From contig JAIOJA010000083.1 in assembly GCA_019912315.1 (NCBI GenBank), forward strand, positions 1 to 64,000: a DNA stretch of 64,000 nucleotides, given 5' to 3'. Numbering within the stretch: the first letter of the stretch is position 1; every line of letters starts with the position of its first letter. Shown here piece by piece: positions 30,429-40,464 of this stretch. The notes beneath the pieces are model-generated. The model was not told the origin of the DNA. It searched no databases and worked only from the letters and a program-made list of their open reading frames with translations. Origin of the DNA: Planctomycetota bacterium. GTDB lineage: Bacteria > Planctomycetota > UBA8742 > UBA2392. The translations under genes and the position numbers were made by a program.

Positions 30429-31753
30429 TACAATTCCGCAGCGCCATAGAAAGGTTGCAGGGCCCCGGGGATTGCGATGCTTCCGTCAGCGCGCTGGTTG
30501 TTCTCGATGATCGCAATCATGGTGCGCGGGCAGGCCAGCCCGCTGCCGTTGAGGGTGTGCGCCAGGCGCGTGTTCTTGTCCTTGTCGCGAACTCGAATTT
30601 TGGCGCGGCGGGCCTGAAAGTCGGTGAAGTTGCTGCAACTGCTGACCTCAAGCCATTTGCCGACGCCGGGTGCCCAGGCCTCAAGGTCGTAGCAGCGCGC
30701 CGCGCCAAAGCCCATGTCGCCGGTGCAAAGTTCCAGGCGACGGTACGGGATGTTGAGTTTCTCAAGCACAGTCTCGGCGCAGCGGGTGAGCGTTTCGTGT
30801 TCTTCGTCGCTGCGCTCGGGTGTTGTTACGACCATCAGCTCAACCTTGCTGAACTGGTGTACGCGCAGTATGCCACGCGTGTCTTTGCCCGCGGCGCCGG
30901 CCTCGCGGCGGAAGCAGGGGGTATAGGCGCAGTAACGGATCGGGGCATCTTCGTCGGCGATGATCTCACCAGCGTGCACGCTGGTCAGCGGCACTTCGGC
31001 CGTGGGTATCAGATACAGGTCGTCCCGTTCGTCGGCGCGGTACAGGTCGTCGTAGAATTTCGGCAACTGGCTGCTGTTACGCAGCGTCTCGCCGCGCACC
31101 ATGAATGGCGTCCAGCATTCTGTGTAGCCGTGCTCGGCGGTGTGCAGATCAAGGAAGAAGTTGATCATCGCGCGCTCAAGCTTCGCCAGTTTCCCGCGCA
31201 AAAACGGAAAGCCGCTGCCACTGATGCGCCCGCCGATCTCGAGCTCCAGCCCCTTGTCGCCAACCAGGTCCCAGTGCGCCTTGGGCTCGAAGTCGAACTC
31301 CGTGGGCTTGCCCCATTCTTTGACGACGACGTTGTCTGCTTCGGTTCTCCCGACGGGGGTTTTCGCGCCCGGCAGGTTGGGAAGGTGCAGCAGGTGGGCT
31401 TCAATCTGGTTGAGGATGGCGGCGGCCTCGCCCTCAATCTTGTCTTTTGTTTCGCCAAGTTCGCGCAGCTTTACTTGCGCGGTTTCCGGGTCGGGGGGTG
31501 TTTCGCCCAATAGCTCGACCAGCTCAATGGGCGCGGGCATTTCGGGGTTCTTCTTGCGGCCGCCCATCCAGGTCCCGAAGGCCTTGTTGGCTTTGTTCAG
31601 CGCGGCCTGGCGTTGTTCGGCGTCATGCTTCTTGGCGCGCCAGTTCTCATCGAGTTTCAGGACTTCGTCAATCGGCCCGGTGTCTACGTTGCGCGTGGCA
31701 AGGCGCTGCTTCACGCCGTCTGCGTCGTCGCGGATTAGTTTTACGTCAATCAT
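30428..31753 (-). CDS. serS: Seryl-tRNA synthetase
   Basis: MIDVKLIRDDADGVKQRLATRNV; TAEVPLTSVHAGEII; FRREAGAAGKDTRGILRVHQFSKVELM; LNGSGLACPRTMIAIIENNQ. Confidence 0.97.
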   Translation of the reverse strand: MIDVKLIRDDADGVKQRLATRNVDTGPIDEVLKLDENWRAKKHDAEQRQAALNKANKAFGTWMGGRKKNPEMPAPIELVELLGETPPDPETAQVKLRELGETKDKIEGEAAAILNQIEAHLLHLPNLPGAKTPVGRTEADNVVVKEWGKPTEFDFEPKAHWDLVGDKGLELEIGGRISGSGFPFLRGKLAKLERAMINFFLDLHTAEHGYTECWTPFMVRGETLRNSSQLPKFYDDLYRADERDDLYLIPTAEVPLTSVHAGEIIADEDAPIRYCAYTPCFRREAGAAGKDTRGILRVHQFSKVELMVVTTPERSDEEHETLTRCAETVLEKLNIPYRRLELCTGDMGFGAARCYDLEAWAPGVGKWLEVSSCSNFTDFQARRAKIRVRDKDKNTRLAHTLNGSGLACPRTMIAIIENNQRADGSIAIPGALQPFYGAAEL

Positions 31754-31824
31754 GCATCACCAAAGGAAGAACGCCGGCCAGTTGCAGAGGATTACCCGCT
31801 AGCACGGCATTGCGCAACAACGGG

Positions 31825-33114
31825 CTAAATCGCCCGCGCTATAAGCTGCCCGCGGCTGAAGCTGGCGTAGAGGGGCACTTCGCTTTTGAGCATGCCTTCA
31901 AAGACATTGTCGCCGTTGGGCAGCCCCCAGATTGCGAGGTCGGCGGCGTCTTTGATCGTGCCCATGGCCTCGCGCCCGTTGATGGTTGCGGCCTTGAACA
32001 ATTCGACTATGTCTGCGTCGGGATGCTGCGCCGCCAGTCGCAACTCGCTGAGCATGTCGAGTCCGCTGTTGCTGGCGAGACTGTCCGTACCAAGCACCAG
32101 GTTCACGCCGGCCTCGTGCATCTTCGCCAGCGGCCAGGGCTCGTGGCCAAACCATGCGTGGCTGCGCGGGCACCAGCAGACGGACGGCCTGGTTGCAGCA
32201 AGCAGTTCAAGGTCGCCGTCCTGCGCGTAGTTGCAATGCACGAGCACAAGGCTCGGGTTCTCCGCGCCGAGCCACGGGCCGAGCCAGTCGCCGAGCAGCA
32301 GTGCGATCGGCGAGGTCCCAAAACCCCCAAAACCGGAAAGGTCCACACCAAGTGTTGTAAGCAAATCATACAGCGGCCCCGTACCCCGGCTTACGAACTC
32401 CACTTCTTCGAGCGATTCGGCCACGTGGGTCGTACACAGGCGCCTCTCGCCAAAGGCGCGCCCGAAGGCGTGCTGGTACAACTCCATCCCGGTGCTGTAG
32501 GGCGCGTGGGGTGAGAACCCGTAGTCAACGCCCTCCGGCTTTGTGGGCGCGCTCGCGTCACCTGCATCTTCGCCGAGGCGATTGCGGTCAAGCTCAAAGC
32601 GCGAGCGCACGATTTCGTCGGCACGCTGCATCGCCTTCTCGGACCCCGAGCCGGGGCTCCCACCGCCAAGCACCTCCAGGGCCGCGATGCCGCGCAGCCC
32701 GTGCTTGCTCATGAACTTGGCGGAATCACCGCCGACACTGATGTCGATCACGCCAGTAGTGCCGCTCGCGACCAGCATCTGGCAGGCGTCATCAATGCCG
32801 CCCTCGATCATCGCCTGGGGCATAGCGCGCCCGGCAATCACGGCCGGCGCCCACTCGGGAAAGGTCAAGCCGCGCGGAACTTGATTGTGCAGGTGCGAAA
32901 GGTCGAGGTGACAATGGGCGTTCACAAAGCCGGGCATGCAGACCGCGTTGTCGAAATCCAGCGTCTGCTTCGCCAGTCCATCCAGCCCGCCACTGACCTC
33001 GCCGCCCACAATCACGTCCGCCACGTGAGCACCCGAAATCAGCACAATCACATCGCGCTGGACTTCAAATGTCACGGGGTCAACGTAGTGGCTGACACGA
33101 ATGGCGTAGTCCAT
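31825..33114 (-). CDS. Amidohydrolase-superfamily metal-dependent deaminase/hydrolase
   Basis: MPGFVNAHCHLDLSHL metal motif; FSPHAPYSTG; LCTTHVAES; LVLGTDSLASNSGLDMLSELRLA. Confidence 0.9.
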   Translation of the reverse strand: MDYAIRVSHYVDPVTFEVQRDVIVLISGAHVADVIVGGEVSGGLDGLAKQTLDFDNAVCMPGFVNAHCHLDLSHLHNQVPRGLTFPEWAPAVIAGRAMPQAMIEGGIDDACQMLVASGTTGVIDISVGGDSAKFMSKHGLRGIAALEVLGGGSPGSGSEKAMQRADEIVRSRFELDRNRLGEDAGDASAPTKPEGVDYGFSPHAPYSTGMELYQHAFGRAFGERRLCTTHVAESLEEVEFVSRGTGPLYDLLTTLGVDLSGFGGFGTSPIALLLGDWLGPWLGAENPSLVLVHCNYAQDGDLELLAATRPSVCWCPRSHAWFGHEPWPLAKMHEAGVNLVLGTDSLASNSGLDMLSELRLAAQHPDADIVELFKAATINGREAMGTIKDAADLAIWGLPNGDNVFEGMLKSEVPLYASFSRGQLIARAI

Positions 33115-33207
33115 GCGGCAGGTTTACCGAACCAACGACCGCCAGTGCAAGCGCGCGATACCATCGGCCCGCGAGTGTCGGGAAAACGGGGAGTACCGAT
33201 GAAGCGA

Positions 33208-33624
33208 TCATATCTCCCAAGTCTCGAACTCACCCCACAGCACGTCAAACTCCTTCATCGGCCCATCCAGGCACAGAAGACAGCATGGGTCTGTCTCGAA
33301 CTCGCCCAAGGTTGTCAGTGGTCCACCACACCGCAGACACTCGCCAGGCGGTCGCTCCGATTCGACAGCCAGATTGGTTGCCTCTAGGACTTTCGCCTCC
33401 AGGGAGTCCAACGCCGCGAACACCCTTCGGGACTTCTTCCTGCCGAAATGAGCCTCGCTCATTTCCTTCAGTTCAGCCAGCGCCGAAACGGCCGCTTTCT
33501 CAGCCGTCTTGCGAGGCTCTCCCGTGGCGCGAGTCGACACTTTGAATGCTTCCAGCACGTCATTCAGGAGACGGGACGCTCTGAAGATACGTTGTGACCT
33601 CGGATGGTTCGGGTCTCGGAGCAC
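33208..33624 (-). CDS. Hypothetical protein with C-terminal zinc-ribbon-like cysteines
   Basis: 138 aa; CLRCGG...CCLLC near C-terminus; no recognised family. Confidence 0.5.
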   Translation of the reverse strand: MLRDPNHPRSQRIFRASRLLNDVLEAFKVSTRATGEPRKTAEKAAVSALAELKEMSEAHFGRKKSRRVFAALDSLEAKVLEATNLAVESERPPGECLRCGGPLTTLGEFETDPCCLLCLDGPMKEFDVLWGEFETWEI

Positions 33625-33732
33625 TCAGTCTTTCGTCTGCAGCGGTTGAAGTTCATTCTGCATACGTTTCGCAATCAACGGACCACCAGCTTACACGTCG
33701 CGTTCGATGCGGGCGGCCACGTGGGGCCGCCC

Positions 33733-35010
33733 CTACTCGATCCCGCGGTCTTTGCGGATCTTGTCGTGGCGACCGGATTCTTTGGGTAGCTGGAGAATGT
33801 GCCCGAGCTTGTCGCGCTTGGTGCGCATGTAGAAGTTGCTTTCTTCGCCCGGCGGCACTTCCAGGGGCACGCGGTCGGTGATTTCGAGTCCGTAGGCGTT
33901 GATTGCGTCGTGTTTCACGGGGTTATTCGTGAGCAGCTTCATCTTCTTGATGCCCAGATCCATCAGGATCTGGCAACCCGTTCCGTACTCGCGCTTGTCT
34001 GGCTTGTGCCCAAGCTTTTCGTTGGCCTCGACCGTGTCGTAGCCCTGGTCCTGCAACGCGTAGGCCTTGATCTTTTCGGTCAGCCCGATGCCCCGCCCTT
34101 CCTGGCGCAGGTATATGACGACCCCGCGTTCGGCCTGCTGGACCTGATGCATGGCCGCGTGAAGCTGCAGGCCGCAGTCGCAACGCTGGCTGTTGAAGAC
34201 ATCGCCTGTCAGGCACTCGCTGTGGACGCGCACGAGCACGGACTCGTTCACATAGTCCATGTCCGCGGCGCGCAGATCGGCGGGAATCACGTTCTTGCAC
34301 AGGGCGACATGGTCCTTGTTGTCGGCGATACTGTGGTAGACATGGACGTCGAAATAGCCCCACTCGGTCGGCATGCGCGCGCCGGAAATGCGCCGCACGA
34401 TGCGCTCATGTTTCAGGCGGTACTGAACCAGGTCGGCGACGCTGCAGATTTTCAGCCCGTGCTTTTTGGCGAAGACTTCCAGGTCCGGCATACGGGCCAT
34501 GGTGCCGTCTTCCTTCATGATCTCGCACAACACCGAAGCGGGCTTCAGACCGGCCAGCCTGCAAAGGTCGACGCTGCCTTCGGTCTGTCCATTGCGCACC
34601 AGTACTCCGCCGTCACGGGCTCGCAGCGGAAATATGTGTCCCGGGCGAACGAGGTCACGCGCCTTGGCGTCGTCGGCCACTGCGGCCTGGATGGTGCGGG
34701 CCCGGTCGTGGGCGCTAATACCTGTCGTAACGCCTTCGCGAGCCTCAATGCTGACCGTGAAGGCTGTCCCGTAGGGGGATTCGTTCCGCGCCGTCATGGG
34801 CGGCAACTCAAGCCTGTCGGCCGCCTCGTTCGTAAGGCACAGGCAAATCAGCCCGCACCCCTCACGCGCCATGAAGGTGACGCCTTCCGGCGTGATTTTC
34901 TCCGCGGCGAAGATGATGTCGCCTTCGTTTTCGCGGTCTTCGTCGTCGACCAGGATAACTGGCTTGCCCTGGCGCAGGTCCTCAAGTGCTTCTGTGATCG
35001 GTGTCAGCAT
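33733..35010 (-). CDS. ribBA: Bifunctional 3,4-dihydroxy-2-butanone-4-phosphate synthase / GTP cyclohydrolase II
   Basis: [85 protein letters not shown]. Confidence 0.97.
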   Translation of the reverse strand: MLTPITEALEDLRQGKPVILVDDEDRENEGDIIFAAEKITPEGVTFMAREGCGLICLCLTNEAADRLELPPMTARNESPYGTAFTVSIEAREGVTTGISAHDRARTIQAAVADDAKARDLVRPGHIFPLRARDGGVLVRNGQTEGSVDLCRLAGLKPASVLCEIMKEDGTMARMPDLEVFAKKHGLKICSVADLVQYRLKHERIVRRISGARMPTEWGYFDVHVYHSIADNKDHVALCKNVIPADLRAADMDYVNESVLVRVHSECLTGDVFNSQRCDCGLQLHAAMHQVQQAERGVVIYLRQEGRGIGLTEKIKAYALQDQGYDTVEANEKLGHKPDKREYGTGCQILMDLGIKKMKLLTNNPVKHDAINAYGLEITDRVPLEVPPGEESNFYMRTKRDKLGHILQLPKESGRHDKIRKDRGIE

Positions 35011-35242
35011 GCCGGAATCATCGGGGATCAGTCCGGATTGATCAATGGGGTGCCACAGTCATTCACGGCATTGACAGGGCATACAAATCGGACGAAAGTG
35101 TCTTCTTCGCACTGACAGCAGAAGTGGTTAGGCGCGGGCGCAGTTGCCTGTGGTCAACATTCTTGCGTCGGGGCGCGAATTGAGCGATAAGCCGCTGCAC
35201 GCCCCCAAGGCTGAATCGCTGTTTCACCGGTCAGGTAGCGTT

Positions 35243-36448
35243 ATGCCCGCAGCCAAAGTCATCATGTTCACCGATGGTGTGTCGGAATCAAACCGGCTTG
35301 CCAAGGAAGCGCTCGAGAGCCAGCACCTTTCCTGGAACGAGCGTGATATGGCGTCCGACGCTAACGCCAACGCGTTCATTCGCAAACTTTGCGGCGCGGC
35401 CGTTTCACCGGTGCTGTATGTGAATGATGAGTGGCTGCCGGACCCCACGCAGGAAGAGTTGCTGGAAGCCACCGGGGTGCGTTTCGATATTGAAAGTCTG
35501 GAGTCGCGCGGGCAGACCATTTTCGACGTCGTTGTCGTCGGGCTGGGTCCGGCCGGGCTTGCCGCTTGCCATGGTTGCCGTCTTGGCGGGTTGAGTGTCC
35601 TGGGGCTGGATGAGCGCGAACCGGGCGGACACCTGTTGCCGCTCACTGACGTGGACGAATACCTGGGTGTCGGTTTCGACGAGGCCGTACCCGGCGCGGA
35701 CATAGCCGCCAATTTCGCGGAGCACGCGCGTCACGTCGGTGCGACGCTGATGCAGGGCAAGGTCAACAGCATTCGTATCCAGGGGGCGTTCAAGCGCGTT
35801 CACAGCACGGTCGGCAATTTCTGGGCGCGGGCAGTTGTGATTGCCACGGGCGCGGCGCAGCGCGAACTCAAGATCGAGGGCGTCGAGAAATTCCTGAACC
35901 GTGGGATTCGTTACGGTGCACAGGTTGACGCGCAGATTTATTCAGATCGCCGCGTGGCGGTGATTGGCGGTGGCGACGAAGCCATGCACGCGGCCATATT
36001 CCTTGGGCGCTACGCGAAGTTCGTGACCGTGCTCTGCCCCGACAGCGAGCCGTCAGCGGAGCCGCTGCTGGTGGAGCGCGCGCTGGTTAACAAGGTGCGG
36101 ATTATTCCGGGCTCGAAGGTTGTCGCCGTGAAGGGCGACGACGCGCTGGACTACCTGTTCTTCGTTGAGACAGGCATTCCGGAGGAGCAGGGACTGCCTT
36201 TGGATGCGATGGTTGTCGCGCTGGGCCCGGCGCCGAAAACGCCGATCCCGGGGCTTGAGCGCCTGCCGCAGGATGAGGGGTACTTCGCCCACGGCGAAGG
36301 TGGTAAGACCATGTTTGGCGGCATCTACGTCGCGGGGGACTGCACGAACATCGACACGCGCACACTCATGAGCGTTGTGGCAAGCGGCAGCCTTTGTGCC
36401 AAACGCCTTTGGCAGTGGCTGGCAAGCCACCCCCTGCCAAAGCTGTAG
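35243..36448 (+). CDS. Glutaredoxin-like domain fused to thioredoxin-reductase-like FAD domain; redox CxxC motifs absent
   Basis: VIMFTDGVSESNRLAKEAL (Grx-like fold region); VVVVGLGPAGLAACHGCRLGGLSVLGLDE; VAVIGGGDEAMHAAIFLGRYAKFVTVL; MFGGIYVAGDCTN. Confidence 0.88.
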   Translation: MPAAKVIMFTDGVSESNRLAKEALESQHLSWNERDMASDANANAFIRKLCGAAVSPVLYVNDEWLPDPTQEELLEATGVRFDIESLESRGQTIFDVVVVGLGPAGLAACHGCRLGGLSVLGLDEREPGGHLLPLTDVDEYLGVGFDEAVPGADIAANFAEHARHVGATLMQGKVNSIRIQGAFKRVHSTVGNFWARAVVIATGAAQRELKIEGVEKFLNRGIRYGAQVDAQIYSDRRVAVIGGGDEAMHAAIFLGRYAKFVTVLCPDSEPSAEPLLVERALVNKVRIIPGSKVVAVKGDDALDYLFFVETGIPEEQGLPLDAMVVALGPAPKTPIPGLERLPQDEGYFAHGEGGKTMFGGIYVAGDCTNIDTRTLMSVVASGSLCAKRLWQWLASHPLPKL

Positions 36449-36493
36449 CCCAACCCTTTCCGGCGCGCAGTCATGGCGCTAACTTCTCGCCTC

Positions 36494-38029
36494 ATGGCCA
36501 AACAATCGAACACTCTCATTTTGGACGGCAAGTCGCTGACGCTGGCGCAGGTGGATCGCTTCCTGTACGGCGAGTTCGGCCGCATTGACGTGTCAGGGGC
36601 TGCGCGGGCAAAGGTTCGCACCGCACGCAAGTTTGTCGAAAAACTTCTGAAGCAGGATCAAGCCGTGTATGGCGTCAACACCGGCTTCGGCAAGCTGGCC
36701 AACGTTCGCATCCCGGATAAGCATCTGGGCGAGCTGCAAACGAATCTGATACGCAGCCACTGCTGCGGCGTGGGCGAGCCCTTGCCTGAGGCAACCGTTC
36801 GTCTCGCGATTCTGCTGCGCATTAACAGTCTCATCCAGGGAAACTCGGGCGTGCGCGAAGAAGTCGTTGATGCGTTTCTCGGGATGCTGAACAGCGATGT
36901 TGTGCCGTTCGTGCCCAGCAAGGGCAGCGTCGGTGCGTCAGGCGACCTGGCGCCGCTGGCGCATATCGCGCTGACGCTGATGGGCGAAGGCAAAGCCTAC
37001 TCGAAGGGCAGGCTGATCACCGCCCGCGCCGCCTTGAAGAAAGCCGGCTTAAAGCCCATCGAGTTGCAGGCCAAGGAAGGGCTCGCGCTGATCAACGGCA
37101 CCCAGATCATCCAGGCGATCGGGTTGGTGACTGTGTGCGGTATGCGGCGCTGGATCAAGCTGTGCGATGCGACGGCCGCCTTGTCACTGGAGGCTCTGCG
37201 CGGCAGCGACTCGCCGTTTGACGCACGCGTGGCAGAGATTCGCCCGCACCCGGGGCACGCGCTGGTGTCGCGCAACATGCTGAAGATGCTGAAAGGAAGC
37301 CAGATTCGCGAGAGTCATCGTGAGGACGACCCACGTGTGCAGGATGCCTACAGCCTGCGCTGCGTGCCGCAGGTACACGGGGCCGCACGTGACGGCTTTG
37401 ATTTTGTGCAGACAATTTTCGAACGCGAACTGAACGCGGTGACCGACAACCCGCTGCTGTTCCCCGCCGACGGCGACGTGATCAGCGCCGGCAACTTTCA
37501 TGGACAGCCGCTAAGCCAGGCGCTGGATTTTCTGGCGATATTGATGAGCGAGCTGGGTGCAATCAGTGAACGCCGCACGGAACAGATGGTCAACCCGGAC
37601 TTGAGCAACCTGCCGCCGTTCCTTGTCAAGGGCAGCGGGCTGAACAGCGGGCTGATGATCGCGCAGGTGGTTGCCGCGGCGCTTGCCAGCGAAAACAAGA
37701 TATTCAGCCACCCGGCCAGCGTGGACAGTATTCCGACCAGCGCGAACAAAGAGGACCACGTCAGCATGGGCGTGACGGCCGCGCTGAAGGCGCGCACCGT
37801 GTATGAGAATCTGCAACACTTGATCAGCATTGAGTTGCTGGCAGGCAGGCTTGCACTGGACTACCACAAGCCGCTGAAGGGCGGAACGAATGTTGAAGCC
37901 ATCGCGGACGTGCTACGCAAGCACGTCAAGGCGCTCAAGCGCGACCGCGTGCTGCACGAAGACTTCGCAGTCATCCGAGGTCTGGTCAACGAAGGTGCAC
38001 TGGACGAAGTGCTCACCACATTGGACTAG
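36494..38029 (+). CDS. hutH: Aromatic amino acid ammonia-lyase, probably histidine ammonia-lyase
   Basis: YGVNTGFGKLANVRI; NLIRSHCCGVGEPLPE; MIO motif SVGASGDLAPLAHIAL; DNPLLFPADGDVISAGNFHGQPLSQALD. Confidence 0.92.
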   Translation: MAKQSNTLILDGKSLTLAQVDRFLYGEFGRIDVSGAARAKVRTARKFVEKLLKQDQAVYGVNTGFGKLANVRIPDKHLGELQTNLIRSHCCGVGEPLPEATVRLAILLRINSLIQGNSGVREEVVDAFLGMLNSDVVPFVPSKGSVGASGDLAPLAHIALTLMGEGKAYSKGRLITARAALKKAGLKPIELQAKEGLALINGTQIIQAIGLVTVCGMRRWIKLCDATAALSLEALRGSDSPFDARVAEIRPHPGHALVSRNMLKMLKGSQIRESHREDDPRVQDAYSLRCVPQVHGAARDGFDFVQTIFERELNAVTDNPLLFPADGDVISAGNFHGQPLSQALDFLAILMSELGAISERRTEQMVNPDLSNLPPFLVKGSGLNSGLMIAQVVAAALASENKIFSHPASVDSIPTSANKEDHVSMGVTAALKARTVYENLQHLISIELLAGRLALDYHKPLKGGTNVEAIADVLRKHVKALKRDRVLHEDFAVIRGLVNEGALDEVLTTLD

Positions 38030-38097
38030 CGTGGCATGGTGTCCGTACCCATCCGAACACCCGCCGCACGCCCGCAAAAGTGCATGGCTGAGGACAG

Positions 38098-38376
38098 CTA
38101 GCTAGAAACTTCGGCGAGGCGGATGACTTCGGTGATCTGGTCCGTAGGTACCGCTACCTGCGGGATGCGGGGCCAGTGGCCCCATTGAGCGGCGGTCTTG
38201 ATGTAGTCCTCGTTGCTTTTGCCGTCCTGACCCTCTTCGTGTTTGTCGGCGTCGTTCAAAAAAATCGCGTGCGGCGTCTGCGTGTCGCAGCGACCGATGT
38301 ACACGGCCGGCGTGTTCGTCTTTACCACAACCGTGATGCCGTGCAGCGCGCCCTTATCGGAGTGAAACGTTCCCAT
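38098..38376 (-). CDS. Small Sm-like-fold candidate protein (paralog of the adjacent gene)
   Basis: LHGITVVVKTNTPAVYIGRCDTQTPHAIFLNDADKH ... GHWPRIPQVAVPTDQITEVIRL; start overlaps upstream stop (ATGA). Confidence 0.7.
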   Translation of the reverse strand: MGTFHSDKGALHGITVVVKTNTPAVYIGRCDTQTPHAIFLNDADKHEEGQDGKSNEDYIKTAAQWGHWPRIPQVAVPTDQITEVIRLAEVSS

Positions 38377-38729
38377 CAGCTTGCTTTCTCCTTGGGCTCG
38401 TCAGGCGCCGGGTTTGCGGAAACCAGCTCTTTCGTGAACTCGCCCGACTTGTCCTTCCAGGGCTTCTTGACCAGCAGCTCCATGCGCGTGATGTCGGCCT
38501 TTGGAATGAAGACTTTCTTGATCACGGGCCAGTGGCCCATGCTGATCGCCGCATCCAGCTTCTCGACATTCTTGTCCCAGGCGCCGTGAAAGTGGTCGAG
38601 ATCGACCATGATCAGGTTGGCGTCCTGAAAGCGCGAACAGCGACCAACGAACGTCTGGTCGAGTTTGGTTTCCACGACGCAGGTTTTGCCGTGGAATTCC
38701 TTCAGGCGTTTTTGCGGGTCCTGGGTCAT
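38376..38729 (-). CDS. Small Sm-like-fold candidate protein (paralog of the adjacent gene)
   Basis: HGKTCVVETKLDQTFVGRCSRFQDANLIMVDLDHF ... GHWPVIKKVFIPKADITRMELLVK. Confidence 0.7.
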   Translation of the reverse strand: MTQDPQKRLKEFHGKTCVVETKLDQTFVGRCSRFQDANLIMVDLDHFHGAWDKNVEKLDAAISMGHWPVIKKVFIPKADITRMELLVKKPWKDKSGEFTKELVSANPAPDEPKEKAS

Positions 38730-38788
38730 AGTCGAAGGCAAGCAGGGCCCCGGGGCGCGGCACATTCGCAACCCCGAGGCCCGCTGCG

Positions 38789-39208
38789 CTAACTCAGCTT
38801 CGCGTAGGCGCCCTGCAGGTGCTCAGCGACTGATTCCGGGTGTCCGCCTTCAAACACGTGACGCGGCACGTATGCAACCGGCTCACCCTTGTTGAACATG
38901 AAGACGCTCGGACTGCTCGGCGGCGCCTGGGGCACAAGGCTGCGAAGGTAGTTCACCGCGTCAACGTCGTTGCCGGCGAACACCGTGCCGACCGCGGCCG
39001 GCTTCTTGTCGCCTTGCAGACTGAGTAAAATGCCCGGGCGTGCAGCGCCGGCGGCACAACCGCAAACGCTGTTCAGCACGACCATCGCGGACTTGTCCTT
39101 GTTGCGCTCAAGGAAATTCTTCACGTCCTGCTCGGTGCGAAGTTCCTCCACGCCATTGTCACTCAGTTCCGCCCGCATCGGGGCGATCATCTCTTCTGGA
39201 TAGGGCAT
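38789..39208 (-). CDS. BrxA/BrxB-family bacilliredoxin (YphP/YqiW-like)
   Basis: 139 aa; MPYPEEMIAPMRAEL, VVLNSVCGCAAGAARPGI (CGC active site), SVFMFNKGEPVAYVPRH. Confidence 0.92.
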   Translation of the reverse strand: MPYPEEMIAPMRAELSDNGVEELRTEQDVKNFLERNKDKSAMVVLNSVCGCAAGAARPGILLSLQGDKKPAAVGTVFAGNDVDAVNYLRSLVPQAPPSSPSVFMFNKGEPVAYVPRHVFEGGHPESVAEHLQGAYAKLS

Positions 39209-39232
39209 ATGTTTCTCCGGTACTCCATTCTA

Positions 39233-40294
39233 CTAAGCAATCGCGGATTGGGCCGCTGCCGCATGAATCGCAATCTGTTGCGCGACGCGGTGGCTGACCT
39301 CTCGCAGGGCTTTCGAGGCGGGGTCCTCCGGGTCGCTCTTCAATATGGGCGTGCCGCTGTCTCCGGCGGCGACTACCTTTTCGGTCAGCGGGATTTCTCC
39401 GAACAGCGTCACACCGTACTTGTCGGCCGCGTGTTTGCCCGCGCCTTTGCCGAAGATGGGCGTGCTTTCGCCGCAGTGTCCGCAGATGAATCCGCTCATG
39501 TTTTCAATCACGCCAAGCAGTTGCACGTTGACTGTACCGAACATGCCGATGGCGCGCTTCACATCGGCCAAAGCGACGTCCTGCGGCGTCGTGACCACGA
39601 CGGCCACACCCTGTGGAACCATTCGGCTCAGCGATAACTGCACGTCGCCGGTGCCGGGGGGCATGTCCACCACGAGATAGTCCAGCTCTTCCCAGTCAAC
39701 CTGGCCGAGAAACTGCCGCAGGGCGGAATCCAGCATAGGCCCACGCCAGATTACCGGTTGGCCTTCCTCCAACAGGAAGCCCATGGACATGATCTTCAGG
39801 CCGAACTTCTCGTGCGGAATAATGCGCTTGTCGTCCGTTGCCGTTGGCTGGGAGTGTATACCAAACATGGTTGGCATGCTGGGCCCGTAAATGTCCGCGT
39901 CGAGCAGACCCACCGCCGCGCCGGACTCGGACAGTGCCAAGGCCAGGTTTGCGGCCACGGTACTCTTGCCCACGCCGCCCTTGCCGGATGCCACAAACAC
40001 CACGTTGCGGACGCCGGGGATCAGATCGCTGGCGGTCTGCATGCGTGTTGTATCGGCGCTGAAGTTGACCTTCACGTCTTTTGCGCCCAGGTTCTTGACC
40101 AGCGCGGCCTTTACTTCGCCGCCGATCTGGTCCTTTAGCGGGCAAGCGGGTGTCGTCAGTTGAACCGTGAGCTCAACATTGTCGCCCTCGGACTTGACGT
40201 CCCTGATCATGCCCAGCTCAACCAGATCCTGTTTCAGGTCCGGGTCCTGGACGCCCTTCAGGGCCGCTTTGATGTCGTCTTCGTTCCAAGTCAT
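39233..40294 (-). CDS. mrp: Mrp/NBP35-type Fe-S carrier ATPase with N-terminal DUF59 (MIP18) domain
   Basis: ALKGVQDPDLKQDLVELGMI; VASGKGGVGKSTVAANLALAL; DADIYGPSMPTMFG; CGHCGESTPIFG. Confidence 0.95.
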   Translation of the reverse strand: MTWNEDDIKAALKGVQDPDLKQDLVELGMIRDVKSEGDNVELTVQLTTPACPLKDQIGGEVKAALVKNLGAKDVKVNFSADTTRMQTASDLIPGVRNVVFVASGKGGVGKSTVAANLALALSESGAAVGLLDADIYGPSMPTMFGIHSQPTATDDKRIIPHEKFGLKIMSMGFLLEEGQPVIWRGPMLDSALRQFLGQVDWEELDYLVVDMPPGTGDVQLSLSRMVPQGVAVVVTTPQDVALADVKRAIGMFGTVNVQLLGVIENMSGFICGHCGESTPIFGKGAGKHAADKYGVTLFGEIPLTEKVVAAGDSGTPILKSDPEDPASKALREVSHRVAQQIAIHAAAAQSAIA

Positions 40295-40464
40295 CTCACC
40301 AGAGAGTAGATTGCGGACCGGCGTTGTCCACTATAGGGCAGGCAGAGCCCCGGCGGAAACGCCAGGGGCACCCGCGGAGTTGGCGCGTGAATGACAATAC
40401 GCTTTTCGTCCCTGAAACCTGAAACCTGGCCCCCCAAAAATGCCGATAAATCGCGGGGTGCCGT

